64,000 nt of DNA from Solirubrobacterales bacterium (GCA_016185345.1 JACPNS010000003.1:310001-374000); one strand, 5' to 3'; counted from the first letter of the stretch, positions 49,836 through 60,100 are shown. Program-made: numbers and translations. The notes: generated by a model from the sequence alone, not told the origin.

Positions 49836-51619
49836 CGGACTCTCCCCGAAGTCACAGTGTTTGCGATTCGGTCGACGTCATATTCGATCGCACCGAGCAA
49901 CGTCGAGGCATCGTCGCCGGTGGTGAGATTGTCGGCGTACAACGCGAGCAACGGAACCCTCAGCTTCTGAGCGACCTGCTGCTCTCGACTCGTGACCGCG
50001 CCCTTGCTCGCGATGACTGCGTCTACATTTGCTCCGCGGGCCTGGTCGACTGCATCCTGCAACCCCCTCGTGGAGGGTTCTGACCCGCCACTGCTTGCGG
50101 CCTGCGCAGCAATCTGAAACCCGAACGACTGCGCCAGATAGGCGAAGTCGTTGTGGCCAGCCATCAGCTTGCGGTCGGCCGCTGGGATCTTGCTCGCGCA
50201 CTTGGCGAGCTTCTGGTCCGACGCGTCGATCTCATCGAGATACTGAGTTGCGTTGGTTCGGAAGGTCTCACGCGCCGACGGGTCGGCCTTGATCAACTCA
50301 TCGCGAACGCGCTGCGTCGCGCGCGCGACGTTCTGCGGCGCGAGGTACCAGTGGGCGTTGTAGCCCTCGCCGGATTCGCCGGCCGGAATCAGAAGCACGG
50401 AACGCGATAGATCCACTGGCGCGTAGGCCGGGTTGGCTGCCTTCACCGCAGGGAGCAGCCATGCATCGAGGTCGCCGCCAGAGCGGACCACGACATCAGC
50501 ATCGGAGATCGCAGCCACTGCCCCGCGCTTGGGCTCGTAGTCATGGGGGTCGGCGCCGGGCGAAAGTAGAGTGGTGACCTCGACCGCATCGCCGCCGACA
50601 CGATTGACGATGTCTGCGACCTGTGGGGTGGTGGAGACGACCTTCAACGTCGCGTCGCTGTCCGAGGTCTCGCCGGTAGCTCCGCCGCCGCAGCCGCCAA
50701 CTGCCACCGCGACGAAGCTGATCAGCGCAATCGATGCGGCCAGGCGCAGCGGAGTACGCGCGCTGCGCAGCGAGAGCAGGCCGGCCACTGCGAAGAATCC
50801 GAGGCCGGCCACGCCGGCAATCGCCGCGCCGGTCGGCAGATCAAAGTTGAGCGAGAGATAGAGCCCGGTAGCGCCCTCGACTAGCGCGAGCGCGAAGATC
50901 AGCAACGGCAGTTGCTTCGCGCGATCGGTGAGCATGCGTGCCGTCGCGGCCGGGATGATCAGCAGCGCGCCGGTCAGCAACGAACCTGTGACCGGGAGCG
51001 AGGCGCCAGTTCCGATCGCCACACAGGCGAACAGGGCACTGTCGCTGCGCGATGCGCCGAGGTGGCCGGCGGCACCGTGATCGAATCCGCCGGCGAGCCA
51101 ACGGTCGTACGCGAACCAGGCGGTTGTGACCACGACCAGAGTCACAATCGCGAGCGCGGTGAGCGTCTCGGTGTTGACCGTCAAGAGCGATCCAAAAAGC
51201 AACGCCTCGGGTGGGATCTCGAGCCGCGTGTCTCCGAAGCCAGCGCGTGCGGCGAGCACAGCGCCAACCGCCAAGGCCCCCGCGACCGCAAGCCCCGTCA
51301 ATGCGTCGCGACGTCCAAAGTTCGCCTCGTTCGCATGCGCCCGGCCAATCCCGGTGACAATTCCAATAAACAGCGCAAAGGCCAGCGCTCCCGCAAGCGC
51401 CGAGATCGCGATCGATACCCCGGTGAGAATGCCGAGCACTATCACCGGGTACGCGCCTGCACCAATTGCGTGGATGAAAAAGGGAAGATCGCGCAGAACT
51501 ATCGCCCCGCCGAGCGCCGCAGCCACCAGGGCAAGCATCAGAACAGCGAGCAGAGCGCGTTGTGCGAACACAGGTGCAAAGAGGTCGAACGGATTTTCAA
51601 GTGCGGCGGATAAGGTCAT
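49817..51619 (-). CDS. Fusion of ABC metal permease (ZnuB-like) and substrate-binding domain (ZnuA-like)
   Basis: 600 residues in one frame. Residues about 1-290 form a polytopic ABC-3 permease (FFIHAIGAGAYPVIVLGILTGVSIAISALAGALAFALF, HANEANFGRRDALTGLAVAG, LLFGSLLTVNTETL, FACVAIGTGASLPVTGSLLTGALLIIPAATARMLTDR). A last hydrophobic helix (LAASIALISFVAVAVGGC) leads into a complete TroA-type binding domain (about 320-600): VVSTTPQVADIVNRVGG, GADPHDYEPKRG, AHWYLAPQN, MAGHNDFAYLAQSFGFQ and ALYADNLTT. The helix resembles a lipoprotein signal (VGGC), so an ancestral ZnuA lipoprotein was probably fused to the permease end. It heads the operon. Confidence 0.92.
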   Translation of the reverse strand: MTLSAALENPFDLFAPVFAQRALLAVLMLALVAAALGGAIVLRDLPFFIHAIGAGAYPVIVLGILTGVSIAISALAGALAFALFIGIVTGIGRAHANEANFGRRDALTGLAVAGALAVGAVLAARAGFGDTRLEIPPEALLFGSLLTVNTETLTALAIVTLVVVTTAWFAYDRWLAGGFDHGAAGHLGASRSDSALFACVAIGTGASLPVTGSLLTGALLIIPAATARMLTDRAKQLPLLIFALALVEGATGLYLSLNFDLPTGAAIAGVAGLGFFAVAGLLSLRSARTPLRLAASIALISFVAVAVGGCGGGATGETSDSDATLKVVSTTPQVADIVNRVGGDAVEVTTLLSPGADPHDYEPKRGAVAAISDADVVVRSGGDLDAWLLPAVKAANPAYAPVDLSRSVLLIPAGESGEGYNAHWYLAPQNVARATQRVRDELIKADPSARETFRTNATQYLDEIDASDQKLAKCASKIPAADRKLMAGHNDFAYLAQSFGFQIAAQAASSGGSEPSTRGLQDAVDQARGANVDAVIASKGAVTSREQQVAQKLRVPLLALYADNLTTGDDASTLLGAIEYDVDRIANTVTSGRVRCPATD

Positions 51620-51640
51620 CGGCGAGCAGGTTAGTAAAAT

Positions 51641-51655
51641 CGAGAATCATTATCA
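51641..51655. promoter_or_regulatory. Zur/Fur-type operator
   Basis: Near-palindrome GA(g)AAT-c-ATT(a)TC within CGAGAATCATTATCA, 7-1-7 type, in the intergenic space between the transporter operon (start 51619) and the Fur-family gene. TAAAAT (51635-51640) overlaps it. Confidence 0.65.
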
Positions 51656-51675
51656 GTAAGACCACCGACAAGCCC

Positions 51676-52083
51676 GTGTCAGAGGAGCACAGCGCCGGCG
51701 CCAGCCGCGCGACAGTTCAGCGCGCGGCGATCATCGAAGAGCTGAAGAAGAGCAACAGCGCTTTGACTGCTCAGGAGCTCCACGAGCGCCTCGACAAGGT
51801 CGGCCTGGCCACGGTCTACCGCAACCTCAGCCGCCTCGAGGAACACGACGAGATCGACTCGATCCGCCGCCAAAACGGTGAGACGGCCTATCGCGCCTGC
51901 GCCCACGGCCATCACCACCACCTGATCTGCCGCGAGTGCGGCACGGTCGTCGAGGTGCACGACTGCTCGCTCGGCGAGTGGAGTCGTAAGATCGGCGACG
52001 AGTACGGATTCAGCGGCATCGAGCACCATGCCGAGCTGATTGGAACTTGCACCAGGTGCGCAGCAAAAGGAGCAAAGAAATGA
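51676..52083 (+). CDS. zur: Fur-family transcriptional regulator, probable zinc uptake regulator
   Basis: 135 residues from GTG 51676; the frame is open to 51562. Winged helix (LTAQELHERLDKVGLATVYRNLSRLEEHDEIDSI), then the metal-binding dimer domain: HGHHHHLICRECGTVVEVHDC and a final CTRCAAKGAKK supplying the structural-zinc CxxC pairs. Divergent from the zinc-type ABC operon across a Zur-like box, which supports Zur over Fur. The next gene overlaps its stop (ATGA). Confidence 0.88.
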   Translation: MSEEHSAGASRATVQRAAIIEELKKSNSALTAQELHERLDKVGLATVYRNLSRLEEHDEIDSIRRQNGETAYRACAHGHHHHLICRECGTVVEVHDCSLGEWSRKIGDEYGFSGIEHHAELIGTCTRCAAKGAKK

Positions 52084-52409
52084 CCGGCAGCCAAGGCGAT
52101 TACGTCGTGTTCAACGTGGTCGACGTGCCGATTTCCGGCGCCGACGGATTCGAGCAGGCCTTCGCGCAGCGCCAGAGCAGTCTGCGTGAGGTCGAGGGAT
52201 TTGCCGGCTTCGAGTTGCTCCGCCGCGAGGACGCCGAGCAGTACATCGTCGTCAGTCGCTGGCGCAACGAGGACGCCTTCAAGGCGTGGCGCAGCGGCGA
52301 GCATTTCGCCAACGCCCACGGCGGCGAGCCCAAGCCAGAGGGCGAGCGCCCAACCGGCTCGGAAACGCAGGCCTTCACGGTCGTGCTTTCTGAACCCGCG
52401 CACGGCTGA
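52080..52409 (+). CDS. Antibiotic biosynthesis monooxygenase-fold protein (HmoA/IsdG-like)
   Basis: 109 residues from ATG 52080. ABM-fold pattern: FNVVDVPISGADGFEQAF, LREVEGFAGFELLRRED, YIVVSRWRNEDAFKAWRSGEHFANAH. The late His (HF..AH) and Trp match heme-degrading members, but the key Asn is not clear, so heme degradation is only possible. Co-translation with the Fur-family gene suggests metal-linked expression. Confidence 0.78.
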   Translation: MTGSQGDYVVFNVVDVPISGADGFEQAFAQRQSSLREVEGFAGFELLRREDAEQYIVVSRWRNEDAFKAWRSGEHFANAHGGEPKPEGERPTGSETQAFTVVLSEPAHG

Positions 52410-52434
52410 CGGTCCGTCATACTTACGCCTCGCA

Positions 52435-53763
52435 ATGGCGCTTCAACCTGACATTTCAGCGGTAGCCGGGGCGGCGTTCGAGGAGACCGGTCCGCTGGGT
52501 CCGCCGTACCCGATAGACGCCCGCGTCAACGACGCAGGCCACCTGGAGATCGGTGGTTGCGACGTGCTCGAAGTCGCAGCCGAGTTCGGCACGCCGTCGT
52601 ACATCTACGCAGCATCAGACTTGCGCTCGCGCGCCGGCGCCGCAGTCACCGCCTTCCGCGAAGCCGAGCAGCAGTTTGGCGATGGCAACGCCGAGGAACC
52701 CGGCGTGCTCTTTGCCAGCAAGTCCTTCCCGTGCACGGCCGCGTACCAGTTGATGGCAGCCGAAGGCATCTACTGCGACGTTGCCTCAGGTGGCGAGCTG
52801 CACCTCGCGTGCAAGGGCGGATTTGCCCCCGAGCGCATCCTCATGCACGGAAATAACAAGACCGACGCCGAGCTGGAGCAGGCAATCGCCGCGGGCGTCG
52901 GGTACATCGTCATCGACTCGTTCGACGAGATCGACCGCCTGGCCAAGGTCATGCCCGCCGACGGCGGCCCCAGCACCCTGGTGCGCGTCGCGCCCGGCAT
53001 CAAGCCTTCAACCCACGCCTACATCCAGACCGGTCAGGTAGACAGCAAGTTCGGTATCCCGCTGAGCCAGGTCGAGCAGGCGATCCAGAAGGCGCCGAAC
53101 TTCGTCGGACTGCACTGCCACCTGGGCAGCCAGTTCTTCGAGGTTGAGATCTTCAAGGCCGCTGTCGAGGTCCTGGCCGGCTTCGAGGTTGACTGTAAGG
53201 TCGTGAACGTGGGCGGTGGATTCGGCATTCCCTATCTAGAGCACGAGCATCCGCCCGCGATCGCGACCTACGCGCAGCAGATCACCTCGGCAGTCCGCGA
53301 GACCTTCGGTTTCGGCGCGAAGATCATGGTCGAGCCCGGTCGCTGGCTTGTCGGCAACGCCGGCGTCACTGCTTACACAGTTGGCACCGTCAAGGAGATC
53401 CCTGGCGTACGTCGATACGTCGCAGTTGATGGCGGCATGAGCGACAACATTCGCCCGATGCTCTACGACGCCGAGTACACGGGACTGATCGCCGATCGCG
53501 CCTCGGTAAAGCCAGACCGCGACGTTCGCGTGGTCGGAATGCACTGCGAAAGCGGCGACGTGATCCTCCCCGAGGTGATGCTCGGCGAACCTACTGTGGG
53601 CGACACGCTCGTCGTCCCGGCCACGGGCGCGTACGGTCATGCAATGGCCAGTAACTACAACGGAGTCCTGCGGCCCCCAGTCGTCTTCTGCGAGGGCGGC
53701 AACGCGAGAGTCGTCGTGCGTCGCGAGACCCACGACGATCTGTCCGCGCGGGACGTCGAATAG
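52435..53763 (+). CDS. lysA: Diaminopimelate decarboxylase
   Basis: 442 residues from ATG 52435 (the frame is open to 52186, antisense-like). Last step of lysine synthesis. PLP lysine in LFASKSFPC, substrate/PLP motifs GGELHLA, HCHLGSQ, VNVGGGFGIPY, EPGRWLVGNAG, and the C-terminal active-site Cys in GMHCESGDVI with GAYGHAMASNYNG. CATACT lies 11 nt upstream of the start. It is the first gene of a lysA-hom-thrC-thrB cluster with 12-nt or smaller gaps, so one operon covers the lysine and threonine branches. Confidence 0.95.
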   Translation: MALQPDISAVAGAAFEETGPLGPPYPIDARVNDAGHLEIGGCDVLEVAAEFGTPSYIYAASDLRSRAGAAVTAFREAEQQFGDGNAEEPGVLFASKSFPCTAAYQLMAAEGIYCDVASGGELHLACKGGFAPERILMHGNNKTDAELEQAIAAGVGYIVIDSFDEIDRLAKVMPADGGPSTLVRVAPGIKPSTHAYIQTGQVDSKFGIPLSQVEQAIQKAPNFVGLHCHLGSQFFEVEIFKAAVEVLAGFEVDCKVVNVGGGFGIPYLEHEHPPAIATYAQQITSAVRETFGFGAKIMVEPGRWLVGNAGVTAYTVGTVKEIPGVRRYVAVDGGMSDNIRPMLYDAEYTGLIADRASVKPDRDVRVVGMHCESGDVILPEVMLGEPTVGDTLVVPATGAYGHAMASNYNGVLRPPVVFCEGGNARVVVRRETHDDLSARDVE

Positions 53764-53775
53764 CTTTTGCGCTCC

Positions 53776-55008
53776 ATGGGGGAGGGAGAAGCAATCAAGG
53801 TCGGCCTGCTTGGCCGCGGAACGGTCGGCGGCGCATTCGCCGAACTGGTTGATCAGCGCGCTGATTCGATCGCGAAGCTGACGGGCAAGCGCCCCGAGAT
53901 CGGCGGCGTCCTCACCACCTCTTCCGGCGACTTCGACCAGATCTTCGAAGAGAGCGACGTGATCGTCGAGTTGATCGGCGGACTCGATCCAGCCCGCGAC
54001 TATGTGCTGCGCGCGCTGAAGGCCGGCAAGCCCGTGATCAGCGCCAACAAGGCGCTCGTCTCCAGTTACGGTCCGGAGCTCTTTGCCGCAGCCGCCGAGT
54101 CCGGCGCGTCGTTGTTCTTCGAGGCCGCAGTCGCAGGAGTGATCCCCGCGGTCCGCGTGATCGAGGAGTCGCTCGCCGGCGCGCATGTCGAGCGCGTGCA
54201 CGGCATCGTCAACGGCACGACCAACTACATCCTCACCGAGATGGCCCGCAACGGCCTCTCCTATGACGACGCCTTGAAGCAGGCACAGGACCTCGGTTTC
54301 GCCGAGGCCGACCCGACGGCAGACGTCGGCGGCGGCGACGCAGCCGCAAAGATGGCGATTCTCGCGCGCCTCGCCTTTGGCCTCGACGTCTCGTTCGATC
54401 AGGTCACCTTCGAGGGCATCGAGAACATCACTTCAGAGGACATCGCCTACGCGAAGGAGTTCGATCTCGTCCTTAAGCTCGTGGGCACCGCCGAACGGAT
54501 CAACGGCGGGATCAGCGTCCGCGTGTTCCCGGCGTTTCTCTATCCCTCGCACCCGCTCGCCTCTGTGCACGGCTCATTCAACGCCGTCACCGTCGAGTCG
54601 CCCGCGATCACCGAGATCACGATGAGCGGACCGGGAGCCGGGGGAGTGCAGACCGCCAGCGCGGTGCTCGGCGACCTGGTCTCGATCCTGTCTGGCGTGC
54701 CGCGCACTCGCCGCGCCGCGCCCGCAGCGACGATCGTTGATGACGTCGAATCGGCCTTCTACCTGCACCTCGAAGTCGAGGATCGCCCCGGCGTGCTCGC
54801 AGAAGTCGCCGCCGCGCTCGGCAACCACGATGTGTCGGTCCGAAACTTCAACCAGCAGGGCACGCCAGACGCCGCGCGCCTCGTGATGGTCATGCACCCG
54901 ACGCTCGAGTCCAAGTTCTTTGCTGCGGTCAACGAGATCGCCGCCCTGCCATTCGTCGGAGCCGCGCCACGCGCAATCCGCGTGATCGAAGAGGAGTTTG
55001 GTGACTGA
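53776..55008 (+). CDS. hom: Homoserine dehydrogenase
   Basis: 410 residues from ATG 53776 (TTG 53767 possible). Order: NAD(P) domain VGLLGRGTVGGAFAEL, catalytic domain with SANKALVSSYG, EAAVAGVIPAVRVI, GIVNGTTNYILTEM and ADPTADVGGGDAAAKMAILARLAFG, then a C-terminal ACT domain (FYLHLEVEDRPGVLAEVAAALGNHDVSVRNFNQQG) usual for threonine feedback. Reduces aspartate semialdehyde to homoserine. Its stop overlaps thrC by one base. Confidence 0.95.
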   Translation: MGEGEAIKVGLLGRGTVGGAFAELVDQRADSIAKLTGKRPEIGGVLTTSSGDFDQIFEESDVIVELIGGLDPARDYVLRALKAGKPVISANKALVSSYGPELFAAAAESGASLFFEAAVAGVIPAVRVIEESLAGAHVERVHGIVNGTTNYILTEMARNGLSYDDALKQAQDLGFAEADPTADVGGGDAAAKMAILARLAFGLDVSFDQVTFEGIENITSEDIAYAKEFDLVLKLVGTAERINGGISVRVFPAFLYPSHPLASVHGSFNAVTVESPAITEITMSGPGAGGVQTASAVLGDLVSILSGVPRTRRAAPAATIVDDVESAFYLHLEVEDRPGVLAEVAAALGNHDVSVRNFNQQGTPDAARLVMVMHPTLESKFFAAVNEIAALPFVGAAPRAIRVIEEEFGD

Positions 55009-56045
55009 TGGCCGGATTGATCGAGCGATACATCGACCGAATGCCGGTCGAAGTCACCGAACAGATCATCTCGATCGAAGAAGGCTCCACGCCTCTGGTG
55101 CCTGCGCCCGCGCTCAGCGAACGCGTAGATGCCGACGTGTTCCTGAAGCTCGAGGGCGCCAACCCGACCGGCTCATTCAAGGACCGCGGAATGACCTGCG
55201 CCGTGAGCGCCGCCGCCCGAGAGGGCGCGGAAACCGTGATTTGCGCCTCGACCGGCAATACAGCCGCCAGCGCCGCCGCCTACGCCGCCCGCGCCGGAAT
55301 GACCTGCGCCGTGCTCGTGCCAGAGGGCAAGATCGCCGCGGGCAAGCTCGCACAGGCGCTGATCTACGGCGCTCGGGTCATCTCGCTGAACGGAAACTTT
55401 GACGTCGCACTCCAGCTCGTCCGCGACCTCGCAGATCACCACCCGATCTCACTCGTCAACTCGGTCAACGACTTCAGGCTCGAGGGCCAGAAGACGTCGT
55501 CATTCGAGATCGTTGACGAGATCGGCCCGATCGACCTGCTGACGATCCCAGTCGGAAACGCCGGAAACATCACGGCGTACTGGAAGGGCTTCAAGGAGTA
55601 CGACGAGGCCCCCGAGCTCAACGGCTATCAAGCAGCTGGCGCGGCCCCGCTGGTCGAGGGCAAGCGCATCGAGAACCCCGAGACCGTCGCTTCGGCGATC
55701 CGCATCGGCAACCCGGCACGCTGGGAAGAAGCGATGGCCGCGATCACCGAGTCACGCGGCGCCGTTCGCGCGGTGACCGACGAAGAGATTCTCGACGCCT
55801 ACAAGTGGCTCCCGGCCAACGAGGGGGTGTTCTGCGAGCCGGCTTCTGCCGCATCGGTCGCGGGACTGATCAAGCACGGCGTATCGGACGCGGCCCGCGC
55901 CGGCGCCGAGGGCAGTCGCCCGAAGGTCGTCTGCGTGCTGACCGGCAACGGTTTGAAGGACCCCGACACCGCGTTTGACAATGTCGGATCTGTCATCCCG
56001 TGCGAGCCCGAAATTGGCCAACTCGAAAAGGCAGTGCTGGGGTAG
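55008..56045 (+). CDS. thrC: Threonine synthase
   Basis: 345 residues, normal for the short bacterial type. PLP lysine in GANPTGSFKDRGMTCAV, phosphate loop VGNAGNITAYWKGF, plus ICASTGNTAASAAAYAARAG and VCVLTGNGLKDPD. Converts O-phosphohomoserine to threonine. It lies between hom and thrB with a 1-nt overlap upstream and no gap downstream, matching actinobacterial hom-thrC-thrB order. Confidence 0.95.
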   Translation: MAGLIERYIDRMPVEVTEQIISIEEGSTPLVPAPALSERVDADVFLKLEGANPTGSFKDRGMTCAVSAAAREGAETVICASTGNTAASAAAYAARAGMTCAVLVPEGKIAAGKLAQALIYGARVISLNGNFDVALQLVRDLADHHPISLVNSVNDFRLEGQKTSSFEIVDEIGPIDLLTIPVGNAGNITAYWKGFKEYDEAPELNGYQAAGAAPLVEGKRIENPETVASAIRIGNPARWEEAMAAITESRGAVRAVTDEEILDAYKWLPANEGVFCEPASAASVAGLIKHGVSDAARAGAEGSRPKVVCVLTGNGLKDPDTAFDNVGSVIPCEPEIGQLEKAVLG

Positions 56046-56900
56046 ATGAACCGTCGCCGGGTCGTCAAGGTTCCGGCGAGCTCGGCCAACCTCGGGCCGG
56101 GCTTTGACGTGCTGGCCGGAGCGCTTTCGCTGACCCTGACGGTCGAGGTCGAGGAGACCGGAATGTTTGCGGTCGAGACCGACCTCGATGTCCCGAAAGA
56201 CAAATCGAACTTGATCGTCAAGTCTTTCGAGACGCTTTACAGCCCCGATGAATTCACTTTTCGGGTTTCCTCGGAGATCCCGTTGACCGGTGGTCTTGGT
56301 TCAAGCGCCTCGGCGATCCTCGCGGGGCTCGCCGCTGCCGACCACATATTTGAGCTCGGGATTGATTTGTTTCACCAAGCCACGCTGATCGAGGGCCACC
56401 CGGACAACGTCGCTGCTTCGCTCTACGGCGGCTTCGTGGTTTGCGCCGGCGAGGCGGTCACGCGGATTGAGCCGCCTGCGGGGCTGGAGGCGATCGTCGC
56501 GTTTCCTCCGCCCGCCGCGCCCGTGCCGACGTCAGCTGCTCGCGAGGCATTGCCGGATTTGGTGCCGATGGGGGAGGCGGTTGCATCAATAGGGAATGCA
56601 TCAAACGTGGTGCTCGGGCTTGAGCGTGGGGATCTGGAGTTGCTTTCTCGCGGGCTTGTTGATGTTCTGCATCAGCCTCGGCGGGCGCACCTGTATCCGG
56701 AGTCGGCGGCGCTCGTGGCTTCGGCTCGCGAGATCGGCGCCGTTGGCGCGACGATCAGCGGTGCGGGGCCGACCGTGTTGATCTGGACCACTTGGGATGA
56801 CACCGGCAACGTGATGGACGCGGCCGGCCAGCAACTCGCGGACGGTTGGACCCTCCAACGCGTCCCCTTCAGCCCGCACGGCCTCGACGTCGAAGTCTGA
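56046..56900 (+). CDS. thrB: Homoserine kinase
   Basis: 284 residues, GHMP kinase family. ATP motif IPLTGGLGSSASAILAGLAAAD, N-terminal VPASSANLGPGFDVL, EGHPDNVAASLYGGFVV and C-terminal GATISGAGPTVLIW. ATG 56046 starts immediately after the thrC stop. Provides O-phosphohomoserine for ThrC. A strong terminator follows. Confidence 0.95.
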   Translation: MNRRRVVKVPASSANLGPGFDVLAGALSLTLTVEVEETGMFAVETDLDVPKDKSNLIVKSFETLYSPDEFTFRVSSEIPLTGGLGSSASAILAGLAAADHIFELGIDLFHQATLIEGHPDNVAASLYGGFVVCAGEAVTRIEPPAGLEAIVAFPPPAAPVPTSAAREALPDLVPMGEAVASIGNASNVVLGLERGDLELLSRGLVDVLHQPRRAHLYPESAALVASAREIGAVGATISGAGPTVLIWTTWDDTGNVMDAAGQQLADGWTLQRVPFSPHGLDVEV

Positions 56901-56910
56901 TCGCGGGCGC

Positions 56911-56980
56911 CAAAACTCGCAATTTGCGCGCGACCTCTCACACCAGGTGCGACCGGACGGTCGCAAATTGCGGCTTTTTT
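56911..56980 (+). terminator. Bidirectional-type terminator after thrB
   Basis: CGCAATTTGCG (56918-56928) pairs perfectly with CGCAAATTGCG (56962-56972); CAAAA upstream and GCTTTTTT downstream add A/T pairs and a T tract. The loop contains a small GACCG/CGGTC hairpin. It could also act as a leader element for gltB. Confidence 0.75.
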
Positions 56981-57132
56981 GCTCCCGGAGGGCCGTCGCC
57001 CTCGCCGCGCATAACCCTCCCAACTCTGTAAACTCAGCTTTCGCTCGGCCAGCGGATCACTCTTTCGCGAAGCCGATTTTCCCACCCCGAACGCGCGCCC
57101 TCTCGAAGAAGGCGTGGTCCCGAGGAGAGAGC

Positions 57133-60100
57133 ATGTACAACGAGAACTCACAGCGCGACTCCGCCGCGCAGCCACTGTCGTCCTGGCATACCGCCGCGCA
57201 GCGAACGGACAAGACCGTTCCCAACCGCGACGTCGCACGCTTCGACCACCGCACTGATTACTCGCCCCTGCGCCCGCCGCAGTCCGTCGAGGACCAGGAC
57301 GCATGCGCTCTCTACGCCTCGGTCCGCAAGGACGGCAAGCCCTCACACGAGCCGATCCCGCTCGCGCTCGACGCGCTGCATCAGATGCTCCACCGCGCCG
57401 GCAACATCGACGGCGAAGGCGACGGCTGCGGTGTCCAGATCGACATCCCGCGCAAGATCTGGGCCGAAGAGGTCCGCAAGGACGGGCATGCCCCGGACCT
57501 GGCTCTAGACGAGAAGTTCGCCGTCGCACACATCTTTGTTCCGCGCAACTCCGATGTCAAGGCAGTCCAGCACGACGCCCTGGAGCTCATGTCGAGCGCC
57601 GGATTCCGCGTGCTCGCCCAGCGCGAAGGCGCCGTCGACAGCTCCGCGCTCGGGCCGACTGCCCGCGAGGAAGAGCCCGTCTTCTGGCAGGTCGCCGGGA
57701 TCATCGACGGCAAGCGCGCCTGCTTTGACCTGACGATCGAGCTGGAGCAGGATTTCGACATCCACGTCGCGAGCTTCTCGCACAGCAACGTGGTCTACAA
57801 GGTGATGGGCGCCCCGATCGCCCTCGGCAGATACTTCCCGGACCTCCTGGATGAGCGCCTCGAGACCGTCTTCGTACTCGGCCACAACCGCTATTCCACC
57901 AACACCTGGCCAACATTCAAGCGCGTCCAGCCCTTCAGCGTGATCGGCCACAACGGCGAGATCAACACGATCGTTCAGCTGCGCGAGGAAGCCCGCCTGC
58001 TCGGCGTGCCGATCCACACCGACGGCTCCGACTCCCAAGACTTCAACCGCGCAGTCGCCACCTTCATCCAGCGCGACGGCGTCAGTCTGATCGAGACGAT
58101 GGAGATGGTGCTCCCGCCGATCGTCAACGAGATCAAGGACCTCGCAGGCGACCTGCAGCACTTCTACATGTACCTGCGCCAGGTCTTCGGACCGTTCACG
58201 CAGGGCCCGGTAGCGCTGATCAGCCGTGACGAGAACGAGTGCGTCTTCTCAACCGACGCGCTCGGCCTGCGCCCGCTCTGGCTCGTAGAGACAATTGACG
58301 ACTACATATTCTCCTCCGAGCCAGGCGTCGCGCCCGTCGCTGACGTCGTCTCGGACCCCAAGCCGTTCGCCCCGGGAGAAAAGATCGGCGTGATCGTCAA
58401 CCCGGGCAAGGAAGCGCGTCTGCTCAGCCACGACGAGATCCAGCACACGGCGTTCCGCCGCTGGCGCGAGCGCACGAACGTCACTGAATTCCCGCGTTAC
58501 GACACCGCACTGCTCACCGGCGGCCCGATCGAGGGTCCGGACATTCCGGGCTATTCGCACGCAGGTCCCGCCGAGCCCGTCAAGGTCTCAGATGTTGTGC
58601 TGGGCGGCTTCGGCTGGCAGCGAGACGACATGAAGCTGATCCAGCAGATGGCCAGCAACGGCGCAGAGCCGATCGGCTCGCTGGGCTACGACGGCCCGCT
58701 CGCCGCGCTGTCTCCCGAGCGCCAGAACATCGCCGACTACTTCAAGGAGACCGTCGCGGTGGTAACTAACCCGGCGATCGACCGCGAACGAGAGATCGAG
58801 CACTTCTCCTGCCGCACGGTTTTCGGCGAGCGCCCCGCGCCGACCGCAGCGATGGAAAAGGCAACGACGGTCGAGCTGAGCTTCCCGATCGTCCTCGGTG
58901 GCCACCACGAGATCGCTCCGCTGAACGCCGAGACGCTGCGTGGTATCGCACGCTCGCACAAGACGTACCTGCTCGAAGACCTCTGGGAAGAGTTCTCCGG
59001 CCACCGCAGCGCGGTGCTTGACATCGCCTGCCTGGAATCCGAGAACACCAAGGGCGCGATCGAGCGCTTGAAGCACGAAGCGGTTGATCTCGTGCGCGCC
59101 GGCGCAGAGCTGATCGTCCTCTCCGACAAGACCGTCTACGAGGGCGACCGTCGCTTCATCGATCCGCACCTCGCAGTCAGCGCAATCGACTCGGCGCTGA
59201 AGACCGCAAAGCTCGAGAACGGCGAGGTCAACCTGCGCCGCCGCACGAGCCTGCTGCTGCGCAGCGGCGCGATCCGCAACGTCCACGACGTGATGATCGC
59301 CCTCGGCCTCGGCGCCGACGGAATCTGCCCGTACGTGATGCTCGAAGTCGCCTGCGTTGACGACTACGAGTCCGATTACAACAACCTCTGCGCCGCGCTG
59401 CGCAAGGGCATGGAGAAGGTGATCTCCACGATCGGCATCCACGAGATCCGTGGCTACGCCCGTCAGTTCAGCGCGATCGGTCTGCGCCCGGAGCTCGCCG
59501 AGATCCTCGGCACGAAGAGCTACTTCGGCTCGGACAAGGGCGGACTTGGCTTCGCGGAACTCGACGCCGACGGCGACGTCCGTAAGCGGGTTTTCTCAGA
59601 AGAGGAGGTCGCAAAGCCGGCCAAGACTTTCCACTTCTACCCGAAGGTCTGGAAGGCCGCAAACGCCGTCGCAAACCAGCGCAGCGATTACGCCGAGTAC
59701 AGCACGAAGGTGCGCGAGCTAGAGGCCGCAAACCCGATCAGCCTGCGTCACATCATGGACGTCAAGTCCGACCGCGAGCCGATCCCGCTCGACCGGGCCA
59801 GCGCCACGGTGGGCCACCACGACTATCCGATCGTGATCGCCTCGATGAGTTTCGGCTCGCAGTCCGAGACTGCCTTCCGCGCATACGCCGAGGCCGCCAA
59901 GCAGCTGAACATCCTGTCGGTCAACGGCGAGGGCGGCGAGCCCCACGACATGATCGGTCAGTACCCCAAGCACCGCGGCCAGCAGGTTGCGTCAGGTCGC
60001 TTCGGTGTCACCTCGGACCTCTTGAACAGCTCGTACCTCTTGGAGATCAAGATCGGCCAGGGCGCGAAGCCCGGCGAGGGCGGCCACCTGCCCGCGCGAA

